Positions 37,792 through 50,334 are shown, counted from the first letter of the stretch. The stretch: DNA of 64,000 nt from Dichotomocladium elegans (GCA_025716815.1 JAIXMN010000001.1:1116001-1180000); one strand, 5' to 3'. Program-made: numbers and translations. Notes: a model not told the origin generated them from the sequence alone.

Positions 37792-39534
37792 CTACTCTCG
37801 ACTAAGGACGGAATTGGAGATTTCGCCGGCGTAATAGGGTTGTTTGCTTTGTACGTAGTAGGAACTCACGGAATCCATAATCCACATGGGCGTCACTGGG
37901 AATCGACCGCATGTGTGATGCAAATACCTCAGCTCGGTTTGTTGTGTTATTGGGGCGCAGATAATTTCACCATCTGATGTGCGCAACTGGTCAGGCGACT
38001 CTACGAGTCGACCGCCAGCCAAACGAATGAGCGTTGCGAGCTCGACCTTGGTTGGGCGTACGAATTCACCATACAAATAAAAGCAAATACCCTCGAAAAG
38101 ACGAGGTCCCTGAAGCAAAAAAAAAAAAATAAAGAGTCAAGAAACGCGACATCCCTTTTCGTTTTGTATACTTACGCCCCCAACCAGGTGCTCTCGTGCA
38201 CGTTTCAGTGCATGCTGCGACCGAGCAGCAGTGTCTACACCAGCAGCTAGATAGCTATCGACTGGTATCATCCGACCTTCTTCGCAGCAGGCTGTTATCC
38301 CTATCAAAGAATTGTCGGTATGTTAACAAAACCGCATCCGGCAGTGCTGAGGTGCAATGGGGGGGGGTAGATGTCTTTACAGTACATTCTTGACTAACAA
38401 TCCATTTCCCCATAAGGATCGCTTGGAGCAATTTGATGGTCCGCGAAGCAATCTTGTCCTTATCTATTATATATCATGAATAAGAAGCCGGCAAGCAAAC
38501 CAATGTGCTCTGAGTCACCTGTAGGCACAACAAGATGCGTGACATCGTCCGTCATATCCCTCGAAATGAAAACATTGGGGTCCCTCTGCACCAATCGTTG
38601 AAGATTCCGCTTCTGCAAGCGGGGAAGCCCCCACATAAGAGTGCCGCTACCGCGCACTGACATATCCACACCCTAAAAGGTTCCTTACCACTGTTCTATC
38701 TGTAACATGGCTCGTGACTATGACAAAAGTATCGGGTGTGCGATGGCGCTGCGCTTGCTCCCGAATTATTTTCGCTTCAGGACATCGTATTTAGAACGCA
38801 AATCCGATGCGAATGTATGGTATATATATATATATATATATATGTTTGGAAATATCACCCATCCGTAAGCCCTCGTCGTGATCCCTGCTAACGTCTTTCT
38901 TTTTATGTAGTACCTCGTTCGATTTCAACTGAGGTAACATAAGTCGCGTCTGGATCGACAGAGCTTGATACGCTGTTTTTTGTTGGATACGCGATCTGCT
39001 GCGAAAGATCCTGAATTGGCTCCTGTCTTAGCTCACGGGTGCCCATCGCTTGCTGTGAAAGTACTTTGTTCGCATCTCAGTGACACTTGTGCATCGTCGA
39101 CCTCCGAACCCTTTCAATCGTTACCATTGCCAGATTCACGTTCATACGCCGCTCTTAATTCCTTAAACTCACTGGCAATACGATCAATCGACGTTGAACC
39201 GTAGAGCTGTCGTTTACTGATTTCTTGTTTGCAGACTGGGCACGTTGTGAAATTCGATTCCAGGCAACGTGAAATGCACTGTCGACAAAAAGTATGTCCG
39301 CATGGTGTGCTGGTTGCCACGTTGATCATCTGAAGGCTATGAAGTTTCAGCATATCAATGGACATTGTTTTTATCATACGCTCTTGCTTTCTTTTTTTTT
39401 TTATCTCCCCCCTCTCTTCCCTCCTTTGTTTATTCTGACCATATAGGACATGTCAGCTCTGCCATCATACGCCACAAAAGGCCATCAATCGTATTGGGAA
39501 GATCGCTTAGTTTATTATGTGTTAATTGGCTCAT
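37792..39534 (-). CDS. BRCA1-like protein: RING finger plus tandem BRCT
   Basis: About eight exons encode roughly 390-400 residues. Exons 39440-39534 and 39125-39336 meet at a phase-2 junction that rebuilds a C3HC4 RING: LTCPICLQMINVATSTPCGH, then TFCRQCI and TCPVCKQEISKR, followed by LYGSTSIDRIASEFKELRAA. That tail resembles the BRCA1 RING's C-terminal flank. A short linker leads to BRCT1 (RTPDTFVIVTSHVTDRTV; MTDDVTHLVVPT; ILMGKWIVSQEW) and BRCT2 (RLFEGICFYLYGEFVRP; IRLAGGRLVES; FPVTPMWIMDSVSSYYV). BRCA1 and BARD1 are E3 ubiquitin ligases in homologous recombination. Here only RING, linker and BRCTs remain. BARD1-type ankyrin repeats are not seen. Borders of exons 3-5 are approximate. Confidence 0.78.
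38820..38843. repeat. (TA)n array in a BRCA1-like intron
   Basis: Twelve TA units, directly followed by TG, inside an intron between the linker and BRCT1 coding parts. Confidence 0.8.
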
Positions 39535-39558
39535 GAAAGGAAGGTAGCCAGTGGCTTA

Positions 39559-41869
39559 TTAAACAAGGGTGCCGTTAAATACGTGGTTTTCAAAAATGAG
39601 ATGCGGGCGTTCTTTTGCGAGTTTTAGGATAGCTCGGCCAAAAAGCCCGTTTGCCCAGGCAAACCAAGAGCGGGTATATCTCTCTCCGTCGTCTATGGTT
39701 GAGGAGTATAAGATACTGTTTGCGCTATCTATGTGGCGTTTTTACCTTCAAACACATTAAATGATTCGTGGATCAATCCTGTACCGTCTGTGGAGCGAAG
39801 TATGATGTTAAGGGCTTCCTTGATCTCATTGTCATCTGTTGAGGATAAAATCTCAAGAAAGGATGATAATGGGTGTGTTATTGCGGGGAAAAAAACTAGC
39901 TGATCCCCTTCACTTACTCTCACTATTTGGGACATGGGCCAGGCATAGTTGAGACCGACATGTGGGCCCCCGATCCCACTACCGCGTGGACCGTCGAAAT
40001 AGTAAGGGTTATCGCGCGAAAGCACTAGGCGCCTCGTGTTCTTATAAACGGGGTCCTCCGGAGACACGAAGCCAATCATGCTCAGGGACAGGAGAGACGG
40101 GATATTGGCGTCATCCATGATGAGCTTTGAGCCATAACCATCAACCTCATCTAAATGTTATTGGATCAGCCCTCCCATTTTCGCTTCAGGTCGCATCAAG
40201 CGCCTCGCAATACTCACAGGCAAATACATCGTCATAACCAGGTACTTTGACGACGGCGTAGTTGTATATCGCGTCGCGTATCTCCTTTGAGAGATTAAAT
40301 GCCTGGTCAGCCATCAGCCTGAGTCTCCCATCACCAGACTTCCTATGGGCTTGTGCAATGAGCTCTGACACATGACCAAGCTCGACCGAGATCATGGCAT
40401 TTCCGGGGATAAAGAAAGGGTATATGGTGGCATCGTCTGAGGGCCTAAAGAGAGATTTTACAAGACCTGTCCGTTTCACAGCATTTCCTCTCCCGTTGAG
40501 AAACTGCGTCTCCGTCGGGCGATCTGTATTTTGCGTAAAGCTGTAATACACCGGGTTGGGTTGCCCTGGTGAACGCATATCCATGAGAATCCAGAGATGC
40601 AGCATGTCCCTTGCCCTTTTTTTCGAATAAGCTCACCCGTCTCTGGGTCGAACGTAGGCTCTTGCTGCTGCTGGATGGTGCGGATAATGTCATTAACTGC
40701 ATCGGTCCATGAGGAGGAATAAACGAACGAATCGTCTCCTGTTGCATTCCAGTATCTGTACGATAACCCGAGGAACGACGCCAATGAGTCGATTTCCCAC
40801 TTATTCTCAAAAACTAAGGGGACAAAACCATATTAGGTCATTTGTAATCCCACCACACCCCCCCCCCAAAAAAAATATCCCCTTCAATTTCGCTTTCGTC
40901 TACTCCTCCTGGAGTCTACGGGTTCATACCGCCTTCTTTCATCGCGAAATATTGTCTGTCTGTTCCATGCTTGTTGGCGCGATTGCTGCTGATGCTCATA
41001 GATGGCGGGGCTTTGAAAGCATTTGCGTAGGGATCAAGATGGATGAACTGAGCTTGCATATAAATAAGACCGAGGAAAAGCCGCTTGAGATTGACATCTT
41101 GTTGAATATAGTCGATATACGGCAGCAGCTGATTTGCAGAATCTCGAAGCCACATGGCATTTATGTCCCCAGTGATAACAAACGCAAGTGGATTGCAACC
41201 GGTAATGTTACCAATGATGCAACTTGTTGCTTGCACTGTCGTGTCGAGCGTGCTTGGCCAGCTATTTATGAACAGTTGAGCAAGATCAGGATCCGTCATC
41301 TTTATATACATATATATATATATATATATATCCACCCCCCCACACACCCATCGAGCCCAAAAGTTAGTACGATGGGATTACTACCTTGCTTCCATTCTCA
41401 TCTATCCATACCCTTGATGAAATCGTCTCAATGACCCCGTCAATGACCTTGCTCGTAAACCGCCGGCATGCCTCGATGGGTCTCTGAAACGGGAGATTCA
41501 AAGGGCCGCCGCTACCAGGATCATGGTAGGACTTTGCATATCTACGGTGACAAGGGCCCGTCGATCAAGTGAGCGTTAGTTATTCTCTGTCGTTTATATA
41601 CACAAACACGCATATATATATATATATATATATGGATGTATGGGTGTGTATTCATACTCTGTATAGTCTGGACACGGATTTGGCATAGATGGGTGGGTTG
41701 AGAGATGAGGAGAGGACCAAAGACAGATGGGTTGTCCGTCGTTGTCAAGACAGAGGAAAAAGGTGGTTGTGCAGAAAAGCAAGAGTCCGCTGGACATTAG
41801 GAGATTTATATAACCCCAGCGAGAACGCTCCTTCCTACTGGCAGTCGTTGCTTCGGTCTGCAGGGGCAT
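39559..41869 (-). CDS. GH125 exo-alpha-1,6-mannosidase, membrane-anchored
   Basis: Multi-exon gene. The N-terminus has a short cytosolic part and one hydrophobic segment (INLLMSSGLLLFCTTTFFLC), predicting a type II Golgi/ER protein. The GH125 domain follows: DLAQLFINSWPSTLDTTV; VITGDINAMWLRDSANQLLP; YANAFKAPPS; SFLGLSYRYWNATGDDS; FFIPGNAMISVELGHVSELI; YGSKLIMDDANIPSLLSL; GPRGSGIGGPHVGLNYAWPM; GTGLIHESFNV; YTRSWFAWANGLFGRAIL. GH125 enzymes remove alpha-1,6-linked mannose from glycans. Junctions checked include ENGSK to MTDPDLA and VFE to DDGERYTR. Two introns carry (AT)n arrays. The stop (39559-39561) lies 24 bp upstream of the BRCA1-like ATG on the same strand. Confidence 0.87.
41303..41331. 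repeat. (TA)n array in a GH125 intron
   Basis: A TA dinucleotide run next to a G/C homopolymer stretch, close to the intron's acceptor. Confidence 0.8.
41612..41632. repeat. (TA)n array in GH125 intron 1
   Basis: About ten TA units within the intron that interrupts the stalk after the membrane anchor. Confidence 0.8.
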
Positions 41870-43220
41870 CTTGATGGTAGAGAGTTCGTGGAAATGATGA
41901 TGCTGGTCGCTTGGCGAAGATGCTAGCTGTGGTGATAATGACCTTGTATAAGGTTTCTTGGTTCCCGACACTCGTGATATGCAGCAGGAAGTCGGTTAAT
42001 TTCCCTATAATTTGCTCGCGAGTCAAAAAATCGGTTATGATGCTGCGGACCCTGTGATTGCCGCCGGATGGGGTTAAGAGCAAACAAGGAATATCGCGAA
42101 GAAGGGTGAATAAAGAGGAGAGAAGAGAAAGGGAAGGAGAGAAAAGAAAAAAAAAAACATCTCTTCCCTCTCACGGTCCTGTTTCCCCAGACGTCAGTCC
42201 ATAGTGCATGATGTCATGCTCTCTTTCTTATTTGCAGGAAAGCTCGCATGTGATCGGCACAGGACGCCGCATGTCCACACCCTTCCCCCCCCCAAACCAA
42301 CCACTCTGTTCCACCAACATCACCATAGAGTCCTTTCTAAACAGTCATCGTTGTTGCTACCTTTTGAAGCTTCGCAAGGCGTGTGCTGCTGTCATCCGTG
42401 CTTCTTTTTAATCCGATCATCCAGCCGGAAATCCAATATAACAAAAAAGTCGGCGATAAACCGACATTTGACATCCTGTTCTGTCAAATGCCTGCTACAT
42501 CATGACTAGTCATACTTGGCACAACGCCATAAGGCAAAAATGTGCATATATAGGATTGGTTTTTATCGGTTACCGCATCGAATCCCACAAAACGCTGCGA
42601 TAGTGAACCGCCGGAAACCAAACGCATATCATGCTAATTGAATAGCGCATCTGTGCCGGGTCATTGCGGAGTCGAGGATACTGTGCGGGTGTCTGAGAAG
42701 TAGAAATCGGTGCGAAAACCTGTCTAACGCCCCATCCACCCACCCAAATCAATCTTAGCCTCGATAGTCAAATTTTTTGGGCATCTTGAACTGGCTTCTT
42801 CAATGTTTATCTGCATGAGGATGCTCATACGGACATGGTCAGACAACTTGGTTTTCCCATCGTTACTGAGAAGATCCTTGCATGCAGCCCGAGGTTGGGA
42901 GAACAAGATAATGTTTGGTATGCGTATATCCGTGACTACATGGGTCATCGTTTCTGTCCATGAGGTTGTACGCGTAGTCATTCCCTTTTTATATACTGAA
43001 CAAAATCGACAATGGCCCATTCTTAGCATATGTAGGAAATATATTTTCGTTCTTCCCCAGGGTAGCTGCCATCTGCTGTAAATAAAGACATGTGTTACAA
43101 AGATGTGTAAATAGTATAAGCAATCCGTGGATATGTGAATCGCAAATTTAAAACCTGTGTTCATTTTATATTTCTATATATTTCTTAATCACTACAAATA
43201 TATTTGAGGATCCTTCAATA
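41870..43220. other. intergenic, no supported gene
   Basis: The GH125 promoter is at the left (GA-rich tract at about 42115-42160). A minus-strand frame at 42724-43164 (with MTHVVTDIRIPNIILFS) is protein-like in part but unrecognised. The right end is the Rad2 3' UTR. Confidence 0.35.
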
Positions 43221-46200
43221 TCAACGCCTCGCTCGTTTTGATGATGGTTTCTGGAAGGCAGCAGCTGCATCGGGAGATGAAGCGCCTTTGTCATTAATAT
43301 CCTGGCCTCTCTTCCGCCATTTGTTTACCACTTCCTGGACGCGTTTGCTGGTATGCGTTCTTCGCTTACTAGGGGCAGACGGGGAGGTGCTAATAGCATT
43401 CGCTCCAAAATATGAGCTGATATTAGCTTGCTGTCCCTCAGCCTATGTTAGAAGTTAGTTGTAGTTGAATATGCAAAAGATAACGGGTTGAATTGATATT
43501 CACTACGGCTACTCACTTTCCGCTTATTCATCTCTTTGATGACGGGTATCAAAACTTCATCTGCTTTCTGCTGAGACCAGCTGAATGATCGCATCAGGAA
43601 ATCCCGGAGAGAATCCAGCTCAGGGGTGCCCCATTCAAATGCTTGTTTTGAATGGTCCACGGTGGGATGATAATATGCATCAACGACAAGTGGACTTGGA
43701 AAGTCGGCTGGAATATCTAAAGAAGGGTGCTTTTTCCTCTACACTATTTCTTAGTTATCTTTGCCTTCTTCAGTCATGTCATATAGCATACAAATTTTCG
43801 CTGAAAACTTGTCGCGTCCTCGCCGCTTTCGTACCATTCGCGGAACCGCTTGAGAGGGGCCTCCACAGCCTTGTCATCCTCGTGTGTGAATTCAGCCAGA
43901 ACTTCCATCGCTGCCACAGGGCCCACCCCTGGGATCCCGTCCGTATAGTCACTCCCCAAAAGAAACGCGAGCTGGATCAGTTTGTTGCGATCAAGTTGCA
44001 TCTCGCGTTCAATATCCGAGATGAGGTAGCATTCCACGTATTTTTGGTTGTTAAACATATTCTTGTATATCTTGGTCCCGCCAAATAGAAATACATCCGA
44101 ATCATCTGTTACAACTCCTTCCACAAGCGTCAGACGAAGTAACTCGGCGCACTGAGCTTCGGCTTCCATGGGTGAGATGATGAATGGAATGCCAAACAAT
44201 CGGAGAAGTTCCTGAGCGATGTAACGCATGTGTGAGAGCGAGAGGGCAGATACACGCATGCACTGCTGCAGCTTAATACCTGTATATCTTGAATCATCTG
44301 GTTTGTGATTTCATCGGTGTTCCCCTTTTCCTTGCGCTGCTGCTTGTTGAGTTCTTTCATATCTTGATGGAGTTCTTCACGGACGCTTTCAATATCCTTT
44401 TGCGAAAGATCTGACACGAAACGCGCAAATTCATTCTCTTCGTCTTCGACAGTGTTCGCGATTTCCTCATCTGAGTTGTATCCGTAATCGACTGCGTTTG
44501 TTGGCTGCTGCTTCTGGATCACGGAGGGTATTTGTACTTCCTCTTGCGTAAATGAATGGTCATTCGATAATGGTTTTTCCATCGTCAATTCTTCAGAAGC
44601 TTGAATGGAAGAGACATCTACATGCTCATGGGGGCCGGTTTCACGATTGACCAGGGAAGCTGTGATGGCCATATCCTGGTTCTCTGTATCGCTTGCTACA
44701 GGTCGTTCCAGAGAAGGGGTATTTTTCTTTTCTAGCACAAACAAAGGATTATCCTTCGATGGTAATGTGGTTATATTGGCCTTGTCCTGTTGTGCTTGTT
44801 TAATACTGATCGTTCGTGAGCCAGAGTCCTCGTCCTCTATATTTTTTTTGATTTGACGTTCGTACTCGCCGATTGTTACGAGCGGCTCATTAATAGTTTC
44901 AATATCATCGTCCATCACATAGTCGACAGACTCAGGTGACTCGGGGTCGAGATTGACCAATGCTACGTTCTCGTGTTTCAGAGCACTGACTGTGCTTCTA
45001 TGCACATGATCGATGTGTTCAGAAAGAGGAGGGGCGACGTTTTCATTTACGTTCTCTGGAAGCGGTTGTGCATGTTTCCAGCACAAAACTGCATGCAAAA
45101 ACTCCTCATGGAAGGCCAGAGATTCTTGCAACATCTCGTCGTGCTCATTTGTTTTACCATATATCTTTTGCACGCGTTCTAGGGCGGCTTCAATTTGCGG
45201 GATGTCTTGGTTATATATCGACTCATGAAGCAACTTTTTATACTGGTCGTTTGTCGAGTGAAGATAGACGAAGGCGTCCGGGGCTTTAGATAACCAGAGG
45301 TCATACATATCTTTTTCATTCAGAGAGGCCATTTTGTCCACTTCTGGATTATCTTTGGATCTCGATGACGCTGTCGCATTCTGCAAGTCCTCCGTGGACG
45401 ATCCATTAGATGACACATTTACATTTATCGCATCATTGGCTTCGTCCGTGTAAATCTGTTGAATGACAGCATGCAGGGCTTCTTCGTCATCTTCGGCATA
45501 GGCTCTTATGTCATCAAGAAGATCATCGGGATGAAACGCTACCGATGATAACTCTTTGTTTGGTCGAACAAACAGAGGTTCATCGTCGTCTGATACTTCG
45601 TCCATCGCATCCTCTGGTTCGCTGTCGATATCAGCGAACAAGGCAGCGAGCCTAGGATTATTGGCCACAGCATCGCGGACCTTGTCTTCACTAGGGGAAT
45701 TAGAAAATAATTGCATCTGTTCAGGCTGCAAACGAGATGGAAGATCATCCTTCCGCAATGTGTGGTCATCCTTTTCTTGGCTTGAAGGTTCAGCAGGTGC
45801 TGTCCCAGGCAATTTCCATCCTAATCCTTGACTGACATCCTCATTCTTGACCAGCAAATACTGGCGACCACGCTCAGAAGCAACACGTCCCGGAGCAGAC
45901 ATTAGGTCCTTGTTGCCGAATCCATCCATTTCAAGCATTTTTTGAGTCATCCTGTTCCGGTGCATCAACTGCTTAATTTGCTGCTTTGAGAAATCGAGGG
46001 CAGTTCTCGATTTCCGAATCATCTCATCCAGACGAGCCCAGGACGTTTGTCGGGACTTTAGTTTGATGTCTTGGACGATTTCATACTGAATCTCTGGCGG
46101 GAGAGCCTTGAAGGCTTCTGTGTCTATGTCTTGCTCTGAAGGGTGATACATATTGATGAAGTCGACCAACTCGTCTTCGGTGGCAAGGCGCGGGTCATTT

Positions 46201-46856
46201 GTGTTAGGACGCACAGAAGAGTCCATAGCTGGAAGTTCATATTGATCATGTCGAAATTTCTGCTTGAGCTGTTCAGCAGCTGCTTCCTTCTCCATCTCTT
46301 CCAGCCGTTTTTCCTCGTTTTGCAGCATTTGGGGTTGACGTCTGCGGTAGCATCAGTTTGATCTGCTGTCTAAACAGACGTCAATGGGTTACCTTTTTTC
46401 TTCTTCGTAGAGGATCCTCGATTTAATCTGCGCGGACAGAATCTTTTCAGCGGTTCGCTTTAGATTGGTTGCAATACCCTCGCGCCGTTCCCGCCGGCTG
46501 CGCTATAATAATAGACACATGTATGCAAAGCGAGAATGAAACGAAATGATATCAGATAAATAATCTCGGGATGAGGAATCGATTTAACATACAATAGTCG
46601 ATCTTTTCAAAACCGGTGCTCCACCGTCAAACACAAAGACAGGCTTAATGTTATAGAATAGAAGTTTGCATAATCGACGAAAGAAACCAAGCAAATGACC
46701 ATTTTTGAGGGCATTGCCTTCCTTGTCTCGCATCGTGCGCATAAATTGGTGAATCCAAATGCTAGCGTCGACTGCCATTTTGCGATTCCTCAAAGTCTCG
46801 AGCTGAATGGGCCGTGCAGCCGGCTCTACGAGGGACCATAACCCTTGTACTCCCAT
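43221..46856 (-). CDS. RAD2: Rad2/XPG structure-specific endonuclease
   Basis: Starts with the obligatory [20 protein letters not shown] and the N-nuclease motifs ([27 protein letters not shown]). A long acidic spacer follows (for example [18 protein letters not shown]). The I-nuclease domain reads [34 protein letters not shown] and [20 protein letters not shown], holding the catalytic acidic residues and the helix-hairpin-helix. The C-terminus is basic, with [13 protein letters not shown], a good PIP-box fit (Q-x-x-I-x-x-Y-F). The enzyme cuts 3' of the lesion in nucleotide excision repair, within TFIIH-containing complexes. Junctions checked include STI to RSRRER and QDIQ to ELLRLF. It is divergent from Cmc1. 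Confidence 0.93.
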
Positions 46857-47405
46857 GAAGAAAAGAGGAAAACGATTGCCGGACAGGTAAAGCCTTCGGC
46901 CTGCTGCGGATCGATGGTTGGTTTTAATGAAACGAGAGTCAAACTCAGCATCCAATGGCATGTTGTACCCGCGCTTCTTTCGCTTCTTTTTTTAGGCCCA
47001 CCGACAAAGTGGATGGCACAGGGAATCATGCATCATGCACACCACACGAAAAAGGACATATCCCCAAGCGTCCATCGCAAAACACAGCGAGGGTTGACAC
47101 ACACATGATTGTATCTATATCGGCCACAGTATGTGTCAACGTGGAAAAACATAGGCCAAGGATGTGTTTGCCAATGGAAACGATGGACCATACGTCGAGT
47201 TTGCACCAGGGTCCCTCTTCACAATCAAATCCTCTGTGGATGGACAATCGACCAAAAGAAAAGAAAGGAAAAGAAAAAGGCACCTGAAGAAATAACGAAA
47301 AGAATTGCCAGTGTTGAACCCAGGCGGCGTGAATGAAAATCTGTGCGGAGACTCCGAGAAAGAGGACGATAGTTTTCAAACCACTACATTATATAAATTC
47401 CAGTC
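46857..47405. promoter_or_regulatory. shared divergent promoter region, Rad2 / Cmc1
   Basis: 549 bp between the two start codons, with no coding signal. Promoters for both genes must lie here. A TATA-like TTATATAAA occurs just upstream of the Cmc1 start (about 47389-47397). Confidence 0.5.
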
Positions 47406-47890
47406 ATGGGAAAAACGGTTCAGACATCACTCGAGAATCCCTTTGGTGAACGAAAAGCCGATGTGCATGCCTTGACGCGCGCTGAAGAAGAAGCCTGTTA
47501 TAAGGATCTGAAGGCAAAAGCGCTGAAACATTGTCAAGTAGAAATCAAGGGTACAATTTCCAGTCATTCCGGAACAAGCAAAAGCTTTTCCTCTACACCG
47601 ATCTCACTGTTATAATCCTTAGACTTTGTGGAATGCAGCAAAGAACACAATGTCACTGTCATGTGGACCTGTCGTAGCAAGTTAAAAATTATGAATAACT
47701 GCCTCAACACGCAGTAAGGACGCGTGAAAATAATAGCACCGCTGCTAGTAGTATTAGCTACAGCAGCAACAGGGGCAAAATTCTTGCCGTACTAAGGACT
47801 CTGTGTTTTAGGACGTCACGGGAAGAACTCGATAAACTCAAGCTCGCCAAGCTCGCAGCAAAGCGTTCGAACAAGGAAACGACGGCTTGA
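47406..47890 (+). CDS. CMC1: Cmc1, twin-CX9C mitochondrial intermembrane-space protein
   Basis: Exons 47406-47550, 47623-47713 and 47812-47890 in frame; about 104 residues. The CHCH fold shows two CX9C pairs: CQVEIKDFVEC and CRSKLKIMNNC, plus upstream NPFGERKADVHALTRAEEEA. Such proteins are oxidised by Mia40 in the intermembrane space. Cmc1 helps cytochrome c oxidase assembly by stabilising early Cox1 modules. The C-terminal helix (SREELDKLKLAKLAAKR) is typical. Confidence 0.9.
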
Positions 47891-48787
47891 ACAATGATTT
47901 ATCTAGAAGCAAAGGACTGCGCACTCTTCATAAATCCCCACACAAACGATGTGCACTTTATATGATTGATTCTCACGTTCCTGGAAAGCGTATGCATTGA
48001 TGAACTGATACAGAGATAAATCTATATTATTCTACCTCCATGCTAACATCCCTTCACGCTGGTGTGCGGTTTATTTGTCAGAGATGCAAATTACACTCTT
48101 TTCCAGAAAGTTAAAATGCTAGAAACGATTTTATGGGGTGGGGTGGGTTTAATAACGATCGACTGAAATCCTGCAGCTGTTCATCGCGTTGGTACTAGAA
48201 TAAACATCCACCCATTCCTTTTTTAATGTGTCCTTGATTTCTCAGATAACCATGGAGCCACAAGGATAACCAAACCAACCTCCTTATACAGCATTCTACG
48301 CGCCAACACTTATTGACAGAAACCAGTGGAGGCATCAATGAAGGGATGGTAGACCCTTTTGCTGTCAATAACATGAGAACTGCCTGTCCACCTGATACAC
48401 TAGGTCATGTCACTCTGCAGAATATTCACTTTGTACACATGAAAGATGGGACGCAGGAAACAGCCCCCCCCTTAGTTCCAACCAAATCACGCCATAACAG
48501 CGCAGCAGAGATGATACCTTACTAGCACCTGTTTAATTCTACCAAAAAATGTATCATTATATATGACAGACATTGCAGCTTGGTAAGCTGCTTGACCAAG
48601 GCGTCTCCCACACTCAGACCGCTTGGGTATCTAATAGAATAAAAGGTAACGGCTTGAGCGCCATAGAGGCCCATTCAATATTGTCTGATGGGGATACCCG
48701 GATTTTATCGGATTGTTCGGGATGAAAAGATGCGTCAAAAAAAAAAGTTAAGCCAGCCAAGTTAGGAATATATTCTATGGGTTGTAA
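47891..48787. other. intergenic between Cmc1 and the transposon
   Basis: A 70-codon frame at 48313-48525 is not recognised. Otherwise no feature. It ends in the TAA target site of the transposon (48785-48787). Confidence 0.4.
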
Positions 48788-48810
48788 GAGCAACCCCAGC
48801 GGTATTTCTA
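48788..48810 (+). repeat. left terminal inverted repeat
   Basis: 23 bp, an exact reverse complement of 51407-51429. Related shorter motifs recur inward at about 48868 (CCCTAGTGGT) and 48914 (CCCCAGTGGT). Confidence 0.95.
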
Positions 48811-48977
48811 TTCTAAAGCCACATAGACATGTTGCCATCTTTAGCAATAACCTTAAAAAATTCAATTTTCCCTAGTGGTCCGCTATTTTCCCATTTTAGC
48901 TAAGAAACTTTATTCCCCAGTGGTATATCTCTGCTAAATTTAGAGAGACCTTTGTTTTCTTTCTCTTACTTTTCGAA

Positions 48978-50326
48978 ATGGCCACCCCAAGACAGCTAGC
49001 AGAACTTTTTGCTGAAGCAGATGATGAGGAAATATACTGGCGCAATAACCAAAAGCGTATCCGGAATTTGCTTGAAGCAGAACGCGAAGAAATGGAATAT
49101 CCATCTAAGAGAGGCGGATCTGTACCAGGACGCCGCACTATTCACCGCGATCGTGTTCAGAGCGGTGAAAGGCTTTATCAGGATTACTTTGCTGAATACC
49201 CAAGGTATCCAGCCAACCGCTTCCGGCGCCGTTTTCGGATGGGCCGAGACCTTTTCCTCCGAATTGTAAACGCTTTGGAGGACCATGACGAATATTTTCG
49301 TCAGAAAACTGATGCAGCAGGAAAGCTCGGTCATTCGGCTCTCCAGAAAGCGACGATGGCCATGAGGCAGCTGGCTTATGGCACGAGCTCTGATATGTTT
49401 GACGAGTACTTTGACATGGCGGAAAGTACCGGGTTGGAGGCTATGAAGCGGTTCTGTTCTGGCGTTATCAACGTATTTGGTGCCCAGTACCTTCGCTCCC
49501 CGGATGCATCCGACCTGGAGAAGATACTGGCAGCGAATGCCAAACGTGGCTTTCCAGGAATGCTTGGCTCGCTAGATTGCATGCATTGGGTATGGAAAAA
49601 TTGCCCAACGGCATGGCACGGCCAGTTTTCCGGCAAGGAGAAAGCGCCAACAGTAATCCTTGAAGCAGTTGCTTCAAGCGATTTATGGATTTGGCATGCC
49701 TTTTTTGGGCAACCTGGAACTCTGAATGATATCAATGTCTTGAATAGGTCCAATTTAATGGATAACATCGCGTCTGGACGTCTCCCTCCTGTCGAATTCA
49801 CTATCAACAACAACAAGTATTCGATGGGATACTATTTGGCGGATGGAATATATCCAAAATGGTCGACTATTGTTCAGGCGTACGCTGAACCAAGAGGACA
49901 GCGCGAGCAGGTATGTAGCTACACTATTTTTGTATATCTGTTTCTAATATGGGGTTGTTTTCTTTATAGTATTTTACTACCGTCCATGAAAGCGTACGTA
50001 AAGATATCGAGAGAGCTTTCGGGGTTCTTCAAGGCCGCTTCCAGATCATTTCCAGACCAGCAAGATTGTGGAAGCATTCCGACCTTGAAAAGGTCATGAA
50101 GGCATGCATTATCATGCATAACATGATCGTCGAGGATGAGCGCGACGATGATGACCCGCAATATCTTCACGAAGAAGATCCTATTGCCCTGGTTTCCCGT
50201 CAAGATAATAATAATCTTGAAGAGTTGACTGGCCGCGACAGGATGATCAAGGATCGGAATATGTACATGCAACTACGAACAGACCTTTCGCATCATCTGT
50301 GGCAAATGCGGGGGAATCAAGAATAA
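48978..50326 (+). CDS. PIF/Harbinger transposase (DDE_Tnp_4)
   Basis: Exons 48978-49910 and 49970-50326, 429 residues. All three catalytic acids are present in their family contexts: Asp in GMLGSLDCMHWVWKNCP, Asp in PGTLNDINVLNRS and Glu in RKDIERAFGVLQGRF. KACIIMHNMIVEDERDDDDP near the C-terminus is also typical. The enzyme excises and inserts the element at TAA/TTA sites, normally with the partner Myb-like protein. The stop is 8 bp from the stop of the partner gene on the other strand. Confidence 0.95.
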
Positions 50327-50334
50327 ACATTTTT

